Part shown: in pieces, positions 48,955 through 57,358 of the stretch
Numbering within the stretch: position 1 is the first letter of the stretch
Layout of the letters: each line of letters opens with the position of its first letter
NCBI GenBank assembly: GCA_029250825.1
Contig: JAQXEN010000076.1
Coordinates: forward strand, 1-57,358
Length of the DNA: 57,358 nt
DNA from: Porticoccaceae bacterium
GTDB taxonomy: Bacteria > Pseudomonadota > Gammaproteobacteria > Pseudomonadales > Porticoccaceae
Direction: 5' to 3'
The notes under the pieces: generated by a model
What the model was told of the DNA's origin: nothing
The model's input: only the letters and a program-made list of their open reading frames with translations
Databases searched by the model: none
Program-made: the position numbers and the translations under genes

Positions 48955-50904
48955 ATGCCTAACTCTCTTCCGGTTATTGTCGGCTTCGGCGGCTACAGCG
49001 CTGCTGGACGCAGCTCATCTCATCAGGCGTTTCGCCGTATGATTCTCGAATCACTGCCTGCTGCTGAGCAGGTTGATACGATTGTCAGCCTCGCCTGCTT
49101 AATGGCCCAGATAACCAAAGAGGGTGAGATTTATCGCGATCATCAGGGTGCCGAGCTGAGCGCCATTGAAGTGGACAAGAAATACCGCCAGCAGGTCCTC
49201 GATGGCACCTTGATTCGCAAGATCGAGTCATTTGATCCGGCCAATATTCCCGGCCACAAGAAGATCTCTCTCACCGATGAGCCCCACCAGTTAGTTCAAT
49301 TCAAAATGTTAAAGCGTGACCTGCCCAAGGTACCGCCCAAGGATTGGTTGATCCGCAATCTTGAAGATGGCAATGTCGAAGTGACCGCCAGCGGTTCCAG
49401 CCAGTACCTGGTCGAGTCCCCTTATGAGCTTATTGCCAAAGCTGCGGGACAGTTGCCCAGCGGTTTTAATCCTTCAGATCATTACAACAGCCGCTTTCAT
49501 CCGCGGAGTCTGCAGATGGCCTTAATCGGCGCCAGCGATGCTGTGCATTCAATGGGAATCCCTTGGGATAAAGTAGCTGCATCAGTCTCACCAGACGAAG
49601 TGGGTGTTTACTCCTCTAGCGTATTAAGTCAGATGACCGAGGAGGGTTTTGGTGGTCTGTTACAGGCCCGTTTACGCGGCAGTCGCACCACAGCCAAGCA
49701 GGTTCCTCTGGGTTTAAACTCTATGCCAGCGGACTTTGTTAATGCCTATGTGCTGGGTAGCGTCGGTCACACTGAAGCCATTACCGGCGCCTGCGCCAGT
49801 TTCCTCTATGTGCTGCAAGCCGCGGTGCGAGATATTCGCAGCGGTCGCCGGCGCGTCGCTATTTTGGGTAATGCCGAAGCCGGTGTCACTCCAGAGATCT
49901 CCGAGGGCTTTGCCAATATGAGTGCTCTCGGCAGCGATGAAAATCTATGCAAATTAGACGGCACAGAGACGCCAGATTGGCGTCGAGCCAGCCGTCCCTT
50001 TGGCCATAACTGCGGCTTTACTCTGTCGGAAGCGACCCAGTATATTGTGCTGATGGATGATGCCCTGGCTATTGAGCTGGGTGCCGATATTCACGGCGCT
50101 GTGCCAGAGGTGTTTATTAATGCTGACGGCGTGAAGAAGTCTATTTCCGCCCCTGGAGTGGGCAACTATATTTCCTTCTCCAAAGCGGTCGCCGCAGCGA
50201 TCAATATTGTCGGTGAAGACAGTGTTAAAAAGCACAGCTTTGTCCACGCCCACGGATCCAGCACCCCAGCCAACCGCACCACCGAGTCACATTTGATTGA
50301 GCAGGTTGCCACTGCCTTTGATATTTATGATTGGCCGGTAACAGCGGCGAAATCCTATGTTGGCCACTCCCTGTCCACCGCCAGTGGTGATCAGCTTGTA
50401 TCTGCGCTGGGAACCTTTAAATATCAAATGATTCCGGGGATTAAAACCATCACTGAAATAGCGCCGGATGTAGCTCAGGAGCGTCTTCGTTTCCCACTGC
50501 AGGATATAGATGTCAGTGCTAGCAAGATGGATGTAGCCTTTATCAATTCAAAAGGCTTTGGCGGCAACAATGCTACAGCTGTGCTGTTGTCACCAGAAAA
50601 GGTTGAGGGGATGTTGGCCGTGCGCTACGCCGATCGATTTAGTGCCTATTTGGCTCAGCGGGATATAACCCGTGCTGCAGCGGCGCAGTATGCCATTCGT
50701 GCCGATGCCGCTCAGCTGGACGTGATCTATCGCTTTGGTGAGCCATTAATTGATGAGGCCGGTGTCACTATTAGTGCCAAAGGTGTGCATATTCCGGGGT
50801 TTGCTCAGGATGTTATCTTTGACCTAGAGAACCCTTGGCAAGATATGCAGCAAACTGCTGCAGTCGCATCAGCACAGACTGATCAACTCTGCGTGCCTGA
50901 TTGA
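48955..50904 (+). CDS. fabY: FabY-type beta-ketoacyl synthase
   Basis: The 649-residue product is a large KAS I/II-fold enzyme like Pseudomonas FabY, which starts fatty acid synthesis by condensing acetyl-CoA with malonyl-ACP. The catalytic Cys-His-His set is Cys280 (TGACASFLYVLQ), His433 (VHAHGSSTPANRT) and His471 (SYVGHSLSTASGD). The N-terminal 150 residues and C-terminal tail exceed a 410-residue FabF. ATG 48955 has AGGA at 48943-48946. Its last 92 bases overlap a convergent protease gene. Confidence 0.88.
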   Translation: MPNSLPVIVGFGGYSAAGRSSSHQAFRRMILESLPAAEQVDTIVSLACLMAQITKEGEIYRDHQGAELSAIEVDKKYRQQVLDGTLIRKIESFDPANIPGHKKISLTDEPHQLVQFKMLKRDLPKVPPKDWLIRNLEDGNVEVTASGSSQYLVESPYELIAKAAGQLPSGFNPSDHYNSRFHPRSLQMALIGASDAVHSMGIPWDKVAASVSPDEVGVYSSSVLSQMTEEGFGGLLQARLRGSRTTAKQVPLGLNSMPADFVNAYVLGSVGHTEAITGACASFLYVLQAAVRDIRSGRRRVAILGNAEAGVTPEISEGFANMSALGSDENLCKLDGTETPDWRRASRPFGHNCGFTLSEATQYIVLMDDALAIELGADIHGAVPEVFINADGVKKSISAPGVGNYISFSKAVAAAINIVGEDSVKKHSFVHAHGSSTPANRTTESHLIEQVATAFDIYDWPVTAAKSYVGHSLSTASGDQLVSALGTFKYQMIPGIKTITEIAPDVAQERLRFPLQDIDVSASKMDVAFINSKGFGGNNATAVLLSPEKVEGMLAVRYADRFSAYLAQRDITRAAAAQYAIRADAAQLDVIYRFGEPLIDEAGVTISAKGVHIPGFAQDVIFDLENPWQDMQQTAAVASAQTDQLCVPD

Positions 50905-51709
50905 TCCAGCGCTCAGGATCTGCCACAGCGCCGTCTCGAGTGGCGCTGTTGGTTTGTGAGTTCAGTTGGAGGCCTGTTACAGCAGTGTTATTCACCAGCA
51001 GAGTACCGCCATGTATGGCAATTAATTGCGTTGCCTGGTGATTTTTATCCTCTAACAAAAGCGGTCCCCCAGACGCCCCGCTTCTTGCATCACAGTCATG
51101 CAAGAGCAATTTTTCACTGGCAAATTGAATCGAGCTGTACTGCTCGCAGCCGACTGATTCGGTGATTTGATTTCGGCCGCTGTTATAACCCAGCAAAGAC
51201 AGTCTTCCAGAGCCGATAGATTGGCCGATACTTAATTTTAAGGCTGGCTGTTGCAGTGACCTAGACAGCGCCACAAACACAATATCGCTCTCCGATTGAG
51301 CAATTTTATTTTCACTGAGTGGGTCGAAGTTATGGGCCGACACCATGGCAAATGGAATAGCGCTAAGACGCTTATTTCTCGGGAGATAGCTGCACGAAGC
51401 GTATTTTTTGCCGGATTTAGCGTCAAATAAGATATGCGCAGCGGTCACTATAATCGCCTGAGTTGGATTCACCAAAGGGCTTTTAATATGCGTTGCGGTA
51501 CCCCTCAGGCCACCGTCGCAGATAACGGTCCCAACGGCTGATAGAGCGATTCGCTGTTCTTGACTGTACTGTCCCTGAACCGGAATCAGGCGTTGATCTT
51601 CAATACCATTGTCAGGGTTTCCATCACCAAATATAGCGCCCTGAGCAACAGTCTGTAGCAATAGAGCACTCAGCCCCAGAAGCAGGACCCTGAAGTTAAA
51701 AGGCTTCAG
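50813..51709 (-). CDS. Secreted trypsin-like serine protease, probable CTG start
   Basis: From CTG 51709 the product is 298 residues with an excellent signal peptide (MKPFNFRVLLLGLSALLLQT start). The trypsin fold has the triad His92 (VTAAHILFD), Asp142 (SESDIVFVAL) and Ser213 (CDARSGASGGPLL). CTG 51709-51707 overlaps the rsmE stop as CTGA and has GGGGAG 7 bases upstream. The first ATG/GTG/TTG in frame (TTG 51661) would cut off most of the signal peptide. It is last in the sahR-metK-ahcY-metF-rsmE run and overlaps fabY by 92 bases tail to tail. Confidence 0.82.
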   Translation of the reverse strand: MKPFNFRVLLLGLSALLLQTVAQGAIFGDGNPDNGIEDQRLIPVQGQYSQEQRIALSAVGTVICDGGLRGTATHIKSPLVNPTQAIIVTAAHILFDAKSGKKYASCSYLPRNKRLSAIPFAMVSAHNFDPLSENKIAQSESDIVFVALSRSLQQPALKLSIGQSIGSGRLSLLGYNSGRNQITESVGCEQYSSIQFASEKLLLHDCDARSGASGGPLLLEDKNHQATQLIAIHGGTLLVNNTAVTGLQLNSQTNSATRDGAVADPERWINQARRVDQSVLMRLQQFAAYLAKGSLGQR

Positions 51710-52443
51710 CCCATATCTCCCCAGACTGACTGCATAATACTGATCGCTGCCAGCGGCGCAGTTTCGGTTCGCATTACTCTGGGGCCTAAAGTTAGAGCGG
51801 CAAAGCCATTGTCCATGGCGCGACTAATCTCATTGTCGCTAAGTCCGCCCTCAGGTCCCACCAGAAGGCAGACACTTTTCGGCGGTTGATGCTGTGCTAG
51901 GGATTTATCGCTGCGATGATGCAGCACCAGCCTAAGCTGTTCTGCATTGCCAGTGTCCTCGTTCAGCCATTGATCCAGAGTCAGGGCACTGTTAATGATG
52001 GGTACTCTATTGCGCTGACACTGCTCACAGGCACTGATTGAAACCTGTTGCCAGTGGCGCAACTTTTTTTCTAGGCGCTCGCCGTTGAGTTTTACTTCGG
52101 TGCGCTCGCTAAACAGCGGTGTTATTTCAGTGACGCCGAGCTCAGTGGCCTTTTGCATAATCCAGTCCATGCGTTCCCCGCGGGACACTGCGATGGCTAA
52201 ATGTAACCTGAGTGGCGACTCGCGATCAATCTCACGACAGTCGCCAATGCTCACCTCAACCTGAGACTTTGCTGTCGAGGTGAGAGTTGCGGCAAACTCG
52301 CCACCCTGACCATTGAATAGTGTGATTTCCTGACCTGCGGTCATGCGCAGCGCTGACGACAGATGCCGCGCGGCGCTTCCCGTCAGGGCCAGATTGGCGC
52401 CGCTGCTCAGGGGTTGGTCAGTGAATATTCGAGGAATACGCAT
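51706..52443 (-). CDS. rsmE: 16S rRNA m3U1498 methyltransferase
   Basis: RsmE methylates U1498 of 16S rRNA with SAM. The 245-residue product (E. coli 243) has an N-terminal PUA-like domain (HLSSALRMTAGQEITLFNGQ) and a SPOUT knot domain with KATELGVTEITPLFSERTEV, LLVGPEGGLSDNEI and TLGPRVMRTETAPLAAI. It starts 9 bases after metF, placing a SAM-using enzyme at the end of the SAM-cycle operon, and its stop overlaps the protease start. Confidence 0.95.
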   Translation of the reverse strand: MRIPRIFTDQPLSSGANLALTGSAARHLSSALRMTAGQEITLFNGQGGEFAATLTSTAKSQVEVSIGDCREIDRESPLRLHLAIAVSRGERMDWIMQKATELGVTEITPLFSERTEVKLNGERLEKKLRHWQQVSISACEQCQRNRVPIINSALTLDQWLNEDTGNAEQLRLVLHHRSDKSLAQHQPPKSVCLLVGPEGGLSDNEISRAMDNGFAALTLGPRVMRTETAPLAAISIMQSVWGDMG

Positions 52444-52452
52444 GGTGGCGAA

Positions 52453-53301
52453 TCAGTGGTTGTCCTTAAAGCCAAGGTTGCGGCACAGAGTACCAGTAAC
52501 CTGCCATTGATTCATGGTGTAAAAATGCAGGCCCGGGGCGCCGCCATCGAGCAGCTTCTGGCTTAGTTCACTGACCATATCGATACCATAGCTGACCAGA
52601 TCCTCCATATTGTCGCTGCGCTCTTTAAGTTGCCAGCGCAACCAGCGTGGAATATCTGCACCACAGCTATCCGAGAAGCGCATAAGGTTGGCATAGTTAG
52701 TCAGAGGCATAATGCCGGGAATAATCGGCTGGTTGATACCGGCCTTGGCGCAGGCGTCGACAAATTTAAAGTAGGCATCAGCACTATAAAAATACTGAGT
52801 AATAGCGCGGTTGGCACCGGCTTTAAATTTTTCACCGAGCCAGTAGACATCTTTGCTGTAACTCTCGGCTTCCGGGTGAATCTCAGGGTAGGCGGCCACA
52901 TTAATCGCGAAATGATCACCGGTGTGCTGGCGAATAAATGCCACTAACTGATTGGCATGCACCAACTGTGCAGCGCCACCCATACCCGAGGGCAGATCGC
53001 CGCGCAGTGCGACCAAATGTTTAACTCCGGAGGCTTTATAGCTGTTGAGCAGTTCCAAGACTTCTGCTTCAGAGTTGCCGCCAAAGGAAATATGCGGCGC
53101 CACCTCAAAACCATCCGCTTGAATCGCGGCAACCTGATCCGCGGTAGTGGCGCGCGTAGAGCCGCCGGCGCCATAGGTTACGGAGAAAAATTCCGGATTA
53201 AATTTGCCCAACTCCTGTCGGGTTGTCGCCAGCTTAATTTTTCCCTGCTCGGTTTTCGGCGGGAAAAATTCAAAGCTGAGATCGGGTGTATCTGTGTTCA
53301 T
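52453..53301 (-). CDS. metF: 5,10-methylenetetrahydrofolate reductase
   Basis: MetF makes 5-methyl-THF, the methyl donor for methionine synthesis. The 282-residue product has the TIM-barrel family segments LSFEFFPPKTEQGKIKL, FFSVTYGAGGSTR, HLVALRGDLP and GANRAITQYFYSADAY (FAD and folate sites). GAGGA ends 8 bases before ATG 53301; the TTG at 53304 is less likely. It lies 58 bases after ahcY. Confidence 0.95.
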   Translation of the reverse strand: MNTDTPDLSFEFFPPKTEQGKIKLATTRQELGKFNPEFFSVTYGAGGSTRATTADQVAAIQADGFEVAPHISFGGNSEAEVLELLNSYKASGVKHLVALRGDLPSGMGGAAQLVHANQLVAFIRQHTGDHFAINVAAYPEIHPEAESYSKDVYWLGEKFKAGANRAITQYFYSADAYFKFVDACAKAGINQPIIPGIMPLTNYANLMRFSDSCGADIPRWLRWQLKERSDNMEDLVSYGIDMVSELSQKLLDGGAPGLHFYTMNQWQVTGTLCRNLGFKDNH

Positions 53302-53359
53302 CAAGCTGTTCCTCTGTGGCCATTAAGGGGACTATGAAAGTGGCGATCAAGGTCGCCGA

Positions 53360-54730
53360 CTAGTACTTGTAACTATCGCCTTTAAATGGACCATCAACCG
53401 ACACATTAATATAGTCGGCCTGGGCCTGAGTCAGCTTAGTCACCACACCACCAAAACCGCGAACCATATGACCCGCAACTTCTTCATCGAGATGCTTAGG
53501 CAACACTTCTACGCGCAACATCTGCGCTTTAGTCGCCTCGTCCTGAGCCGCATACTGCTTCTTGTAGAGGTCTATCTGTGCCAGTACCTGATTGGCAAAT
53601 GAGCCATCCATAATGCGGCTCGGGTGACCTGTGGCATTGCCCAAATTAACCAGTCGACCCTCGGCCAATAACAGCAGATGATCATTGCTAGCACGGTCGC
53701 GATAGACCTTGTGTACCTGTGGTTTAATCTCGTCCCACTCCCAAGTCTTGCGCATAAATGCAGTATCGATTTCATTGTCGAAGTGACCGATATTACAGAC
53801 CACACAGCCGCTTTTAAGCGCTGCCAAAATATCTGAACCACAGACATTGAAGTTGCCAGTGCTGGTAACCAGCAGATCGGTGTTGCTCAGCAGATCAGTG
53901 TTGACCCCCTGACTGGCATCGCCATCGTTGTAGGTTGAAACAACCTCAAAACCATCCAGGCAAGCTTGCATCGCACAGATTGGATCCGCTTCAGTGACCT
54001 TAACAATCATGCCTTCTTGACGCAGAGACTGGGCGGAACCTTTACCCACATCGCCGTAACCCACAACAACGGCTTTTTTGCCTGACAGCAGGTGATCGGT
54101 GCCGCGCTTGATGGCGTCGTTTAAGCTGTGGCGACAGCCGTATTTGTTATCACACTTAGACTTAGTCACAGAGTCATTAACATTGATTGCGGGAATCTTT
54201 AACTCGCCAGCTTTAAGCATTTCATAGAGACGGTGCACGCCAGTGGTGGTCTCTTCGGTAACGCCGTGGACTGCGTCTAAAACCTGTGGATATTTCTGGT
54301 GCAGCAAACCCGTTAAGTCGCCGCCATCATCAAGAATCATATTGGCATTCCAGGGCACGCCATCTTTTAATACTTGCTGTTCCAGACACCACTCATACTC
54401 TTCTTCGGTCTCACCCTTCCAGGCAAATACCGGCGTGCCATTTGCAGCAACTGCGGCGGCGGCATGATCTTGAGTTGAAAAGATATTGCAGGATGTCCAG
54501 CGCACTTCGGCACCCAGTGCTTCCAGAGTCTCAATCAACACTGCGGTTTGGATGGTCATATGGATACAGCCGAGAATTCGTGCTCCGGCAAGGGGTTGCT
54601 CGGCGCGGTATTTCTCGCGCAGCGCCATCAGTGCTGGCATCTCTGATTCGGCGATGGAGATCTCCTTTTTGCCCCAATCGGCGAGGGAGATATCGGCGAT
54701 TTTATAATCGCTAAATTTGGCTTCTGACAT
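53360..54730 (-). CDS. ahcY: S-adenosylhomocysteine hydrolase
   Basis: AhcY splits SAH into adenosine and homocysteine, relieving inhibition of methyltransferases. From ATG 54730 (AGGA upstream) the product is 456 residues. Seen are the NAD loop [16 protein letters not shown], substrate motifs [16 protein letters not shown] and [20 protein letters not shown], and the C-terminal Lys-Tyr of the dimer (DSYKY). It contains the roughly 40-residue insert usual in bacterial forms. No room exists for an SAH riboswitch in the 61-base gap to metK; a protein regulator (sahR) heads the operon. Confidence 0.96.
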   Translation of the reverse strand: MSEAKFSDYKIADISLADWGKKEISIAESEMPALMALREKYRAEQPLAGARILGCIHMTIQTAVLIETLEALGAEVRWTSCNIFSTQDHAAAAVAANGTPVFAWKGETEEEYEWCLEQQVLKDGVPWNANMILDDGGDLTGLLHQKYPQVLDAVHGVTEETTTGVHRLYEMLKAGELKIPAINVNDSVTKSKCDNKYGCRHSLNDAIKRGTDHLLSGKKAVVVGYGDVGKGSAQSLRQEGMIVKVTEADPICAMQACLDGFEVVSTYNDGDASQGVNTDLLSNTDLLVTSTGNFNVCGSDILAALKSGCVVCNIGHFDNEIDTAFMRKTWEWDEIKPQVHKVYRDRASNDHLLLLAEGRLVNLGNATGHPSRIMDGSFANQVLAQIDLYKKQYAAQDEATKAQMLRVEVLPKHLDEEVAGHMVRGFGGVVTKLTQAQADYINVSVDGPFKGDSYKY

Positions 54731-54791
54731 AAGTTGTTTCCTATTGCTCAATGCGTAAGTTTGGGAATTGAACCGTTAAAGGGCTTTTTAA

Positions 54792-55946
54792 TTAGAGAGC
54801 TTTTTGAAGCGCCGCCACTTTGTCGGTTTTTTCCCAGGTAAAGTTTTCTAACTCACGGCCAAAGTGGCCGTAAGAGGCTGTTTCTTGATAGATCGGTCGG
54901 CGCAGGTCGAGCATTTCGATAAGGCCGCGAGGACGCAGATCAAAATTATCTCTGACCAGAGTGACAATCTGCTCATCGGAGAGCTTGCCGGTGCCAAAGG
55001 TGTTGATACTGATCGACGTGGGTTCGGAGACGCCAATGGCATAGGAGACCTGAATTTCACAGCGATCCGCAAGACCGGCGGCAACAATATTCTTTGCCAC
55101 ATAGCGTCCGGCATAGGCCGCTGAGCGATCCACCTTGGTGGGATCCTTCCCAGAAAATGCGCCGCCGCCGTGGTGGGCCATGCCGCCGTAGGTGTCGACA
55201 ATAATTTTCCGTCCTGTGAGTCCACAGTCACCCATAGGTCCGCCAATGATAAACTGGCCGGTGGGGTTAATATGATATTGAGTCCCTGCATGCAGCCACT
55301 CTTCAGGCAACACATGAGTGATGATTTCTTCCCGTACCGCCTCTTGCAGATCCGGCAGGGCAATATTCGGCGCATGCTGAGTGGATAAAACCACTGCATC
55401 TATAGCCACTGGCTTGCCGTTTTCGTAGCGCAGTGTGACCTGGCTTTTGGCATCCGGACGCAACCAGGGCAGCACGCCATTTTTGCGCAATTGCGCCTGA
55501 CGCTCCACCAAGCGGTGAGCATAGTAAATTGGAGCCGGCATCAAAACGGAGGTTTCATTGCTCGCATAGCCAAACATCAGACCCTGATCGCCTGCACCTA
55601 TATCTTTGTCCTGGGCTTCATCAACGCCCTGAGCAATATCGCCGGACTGCTTGCCAATGGCATTGAGCACGGCGCAGGAGTTGCCATCAAAGCCCACTTC
55701 AGAACTGTCGTAGCCGATGCCGGTAATCACATCCCGCACAATCTGTTCGAGATCCACATAGGTGTCGGTGCGCACTTCTCCGGCGATAACGGTCATACCG
55801 GTTTTGACCAGCGTTTCCACGGCGACACGGGAGTGGGGATCGTCTTTGAGAATGGCATCCAAAACTGCGTCAGAAATCTGATCGGCCATTTTATCTGGGT
55901 GGCCCTCAGAAACTGATTCTGAGGTAAAAATATTGTAATTAGACAT
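54792..55946 (-). CDS. metK: S-adenosylmethionine synthetase
   Basis: MetK makes SAM from methionine and ATP. The 384-residue product equals E. coli MetK in length, with [20 protein letters not shown] (ATP and Mg site), [12 protein letters not shown] and [19 protein letters not shown]. It starts 29 bases after sahR and leads to ahcY and metF, so one transcript encodes SAM synthesis and SAH recycling. Confidence 0.97.
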   Translation of the reverse strand: MSNYNIFTSESVSEGHPDKMADQISDAVLDAILKDDPHSRVAVETLVKTGMTVIAGEVRTDTYVDLEQIVRDVITGIGYDSSEVGFDGNSCAVLNAIGKQSGDIAQGVDEAQDKDIGAGDQGLMFGYASNETSVLMPAPIYYAHRLVERQAQLRKNGVLPWLRPDAKSQVTLRYENGKPVAIDAVVLSTQHAPNIALPDLQEAVREEIITHVLPEEWLHAGTQYHINPTGQFIIGGPMGDCGLTGRKIIVDTYGGMAHHGGGAFSGKDPTKVDRSAAYAGRYVAKNIVAAGLADRCEIQVSYAIGVSEPTSISINTFGTGKLSDEQIVTLVRDNFDLRPRGLIEMLDLRRPIYQETASYGHFGRELENFTWEKTDKVAALQKAL

Positions 55947-55975
55947 AAACTTTTCCGTTGTAATCTGTCTGGAAC

Positions 55976-56980
55976 TTAATGGTTATCAGGCAGGGGTTTA
56001 ACAAACTGCCGCAGTTGAATTCGAAAGCCATTGCGCTGTGCGAGGTAGAGGCTATTGCCCTCTTCTAGACCGGCGCTCTGTGCCCAGCGTGTCAACTCTT
56101 GAGGTTCGAGGCCGAGCCAGAGATCACCGCAGGCTTTTTGCACCCACTCCTGATCGTGAGCACAGAGATCGGTGATCAAGAGCACGCCACCACTTCTTAA
56201 CAGCTCTGCGCAGGCGGCGATAATATCTCCTGGCGTGGGATTGTGGTGGAGCACCATATTCAGAGATATGCAGTCGCTGCGCAGCCCTTCACTGATTGCT
56301 AGGTTAGTGTCGCCAAGTTTAAAGTCGATATTTTGCAGACCTTGGCTGGTGGCTCTGGTGCGGCACTGCTCAAGCATCTCCGCGGAGTTATCCAGTGCCG
56401 TAACCTGTTTGAAGGTCGCTGATAATTTGCCTAAAAACTGGCCGTATCCGGGACCAATTTCCAATGCTGATTCCCGGGCGGCAATACTGCTGTCGAGAAA
56501 GCTTTCGACACTCTCTCCATAGTCGGACCAGCTAGCAATTAGATCTTGGTTTTCTTCAAAGCGGGCCGCATTCTGGTTAAAAAACGCCACTGATGCCGCC
56601 GAGCGCTCGGTATTAATGGATTCCAGCCGAGTGCGCAGAGCCGGATCTAGCGCCGCCTCGTCAATGGTTTGAAAGAGCACATGTTGCAGTGCCTGAAGAT
56701 CGGTATCCGGATGACTCTCATTGCGCCGATAAAAAATCGTTGTGCCCTCACGGCGAGTGGCTACCAGTCCGGCATTGGCGAGAATCTTGAGGTGATGACT
56801 CATGGCTGACTGACGGATATCAAAAACCTGACAGAGCTCGAGCACACCGTAGGCATTTTGTTGCAGCACCTTGAGAACCTGCATGCGCAGGGGATCGCCA
56901 GCCGCTTTGCAGAGCGCTGTAATAGCCCCTGTATCGGTGGTGGATCTGGGTTGACTGTCAAAATGTCTGAGCTTATTCAT
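55976..56980 (-). CDS. sahR: SAH-responsive regulator SahR (ArsR HTH fused to methyltransferase domain)
   Basis: The 334-residue product joins an ArsR winged helix (about 15-100; [38 protein letters not shown]) to a class I methyltransferase-like domain (about 140-290) with motif [16 protein letters not shown]. SahR proteins of this form repress SAM-cycle genes in proteobacteria and bind SAH. It lies upstream of metK-ahcY-metF, the known regulon, and next to tkt as in Pseudomonas. ATG 56980 is preferred; an ATG-like start at 57016 would run into the palindrome region. Confidence 0.88.
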   Translation of the reverse strand: MNKLRHFDSQPRSTTDTGAITALCKAAGDPLRMQVLKVLQQNAYGVLELCQVFDIRQSAMSHHLKILANAGLVATRREGTTIFYRRNESHPDTDLQALQHVLFQTIDEAALDPALRTRLESINTERSAASVAFFNQNAARFEENQDLIASWSDYGESVESFLDSSIAARESALEIGPGYGQFLGKLSATFKQVTALDNSAEMLEQCRTRATSQGLQNIDFKLGDTNLAISEGLRSDCISLNMVLHHNPTPGDIIAACAELLRSGGVLLITDLCAHDQEWVQKACGDLWLGLEPQELTRWAQSAGLEEGNSLYLAQRNGFRIQLRQFVKPLPDNH

Positions 56981-57009
56981 GGGCGAGACTTTAACATAGT
57001 GATTTTTGT

Positions 57010-57029
57010 ATATCAAAATATTTTTATAT
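57010..57029. promoter_or_regulatory. Candidate SahR operator
   Basis: The 20-base AT-rich sequence ATATCAAAATATTTTTATAT is palindromic in 9 of 10 pairs and lies 29 bases upstream of sahR, in the sahR-tkt divergent region. ArsR-type regulators often bind such repeats. The match to the published SahR motif was not checked. Confidence 0.5.
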
Positions 57030-57173
57030 ATAGGGGGGAGGCCGAGTTAACTATATTACCCAGCGGTAAAAAAGCGGGCGATTAAACAGTAGGTATAGCG
57101 AATATCGGTTTACTGGTAACCTCCGGTAGGAGACAATGCGCGCCTAAAATTTGACTACCAGGAGTGATGATTT

Positions 57174-57358
57174 ATGGCCTCACGTAGAGAGCTTGCAAAT
57201 GCCGTTCGCGCCCTCAGTATGGATGCTGTTCAACAGGCTAATAGTGGCCATCCAGGTGCCCCAATGGGCATGGCAGATATTGCTGAAGTTCTCTGGAATG
57301 ACTATCTGAGCCATAACCCAGCCGATCCAACTTGGGTCAACCGAGACCGCTTTGTGCT
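57174..57358 (+). CDS. tkt: Transketolase (5' part)
   Basis: Transketolase moves two-carbon units in the pentose phosphate and Calvin pathways with thiamine diphosphate. The first 61 codons read [20 protein letters not shown] and then [20 protein letters not shown], the family N-terminal signature with the ThDP-site His. GGAG at 57161-57164 precedes ATG 57174. The gene runs off the window. The 143 bases between the sahR palindrome and this gene show no ORF. Confidence 0.95.
   Translation, partial: MASRRELANAVRALSMDAVQQANSGHPGAPMGMADIAEVLWNDYLSHNPADPTWVNRDRFV

Noticed and set aside
54731..54791. SAH or SAM riboswitch upstream of ahcY or metK
   Set aside because: The gaps of 61 and 29 bases are too short for known classes, and a protein regulator (SahR) is present.
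55491..55916. 141-codon open frame on the plus strand
   Set aside because: Opposite metK; metK is certain and the shadow product has no family features.

Overview
The window looks like ordinary chromosome from a free-living aerobic gammaproteobacterium of moderate GC. Gene order in several blocks (trkH-trkA-rsmB-fmt-def | LysM-dprA-tsaC-hemF-aroE; coxB-coxA-cox11-coxC-small membrane protein-SURF1-ctaB-SCO; metK-sahR-tkt) follows pseudomonad-like chromosomes. The FabY-type initiating synthase, di-haem cytochrome c4, AhcY-based SAH recycling and caa3-type oxidase fit a marine Cellvibrionales-like (SAR92/OM60-type) lineage. That taxonomic placement is inference from gene content, not from a marker comparison. 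No rRNA, tRNA, CRISPR array, insertion sequence, integrase or phage gene was seen.

Layout: 1-5530 is the tail of the F1Fo ATP synthase operon (end of atpE, atpFHAGDC) closed by a strong terminator. 5656-8864 is glmU-glmS (UDP-GlcNAc supply). 8865-10376 is an AT-rich accessory patch with a small DUF2306-like membrane protein and a two-domain VOC protein. 10449-13648 holds divergent hexR and uvrD with a HexR-like operator between them. 13697-16177 is an orphan TRAP-type binding lipoprotein followed immediately by a natural fusion of a RimB-like protease domain to a RimK glutamate ligase. 16220-21879 (minus) is def-fmt-rsmB-trkA-trkH. 22039-27144 (plus) is LysM protein-dprA-purE-tsaC-hemF-aroE, followed by a gamma-carbonic-anhydrase-like gene, a YheV zinc ribbon and an unknown gene.

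28981-36763 is a complete aa3/caa3 cytochrome oxidase cluster with assembly factors (cox11, SURF1, a thioredoxin-like membrane protein, haem O synthase, SCO), but haem A synthase is missing from its usual place. 36760-39947 is the zinc uptake locus znuA | zur-znuC-znuB with a Zur box in the divergent region. 40051-43730 is polA and engB facing each other, and between them lies a well-formed candidate small RNA gene (sigma-E/AlgU-like promoter plus terminator) at the position of Spot 42/ErsA. 43873-47814 carries cytochrome c4, a DsbA-like oxidoreductase and a serC-serA pair. 47840-50904 is a GlxA/AraC-type regulator divergent from fabY.

50813-56980 (minus) is a methyl-cycle operon: sahR-metK-ahcY-metF-rsmE, ending in a trypsin-like secreted protease that appears to start at CTG inside a CTGA overlap with rsmE. 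The window ends in the first 61 codons of tkt. The most interesting points are the polA-engB sRNA candidate, the CTG-initiated protease, the RimB-RimK fusion beside an orphan binding lipoprotein, and the repeat-bearing ZnuA.
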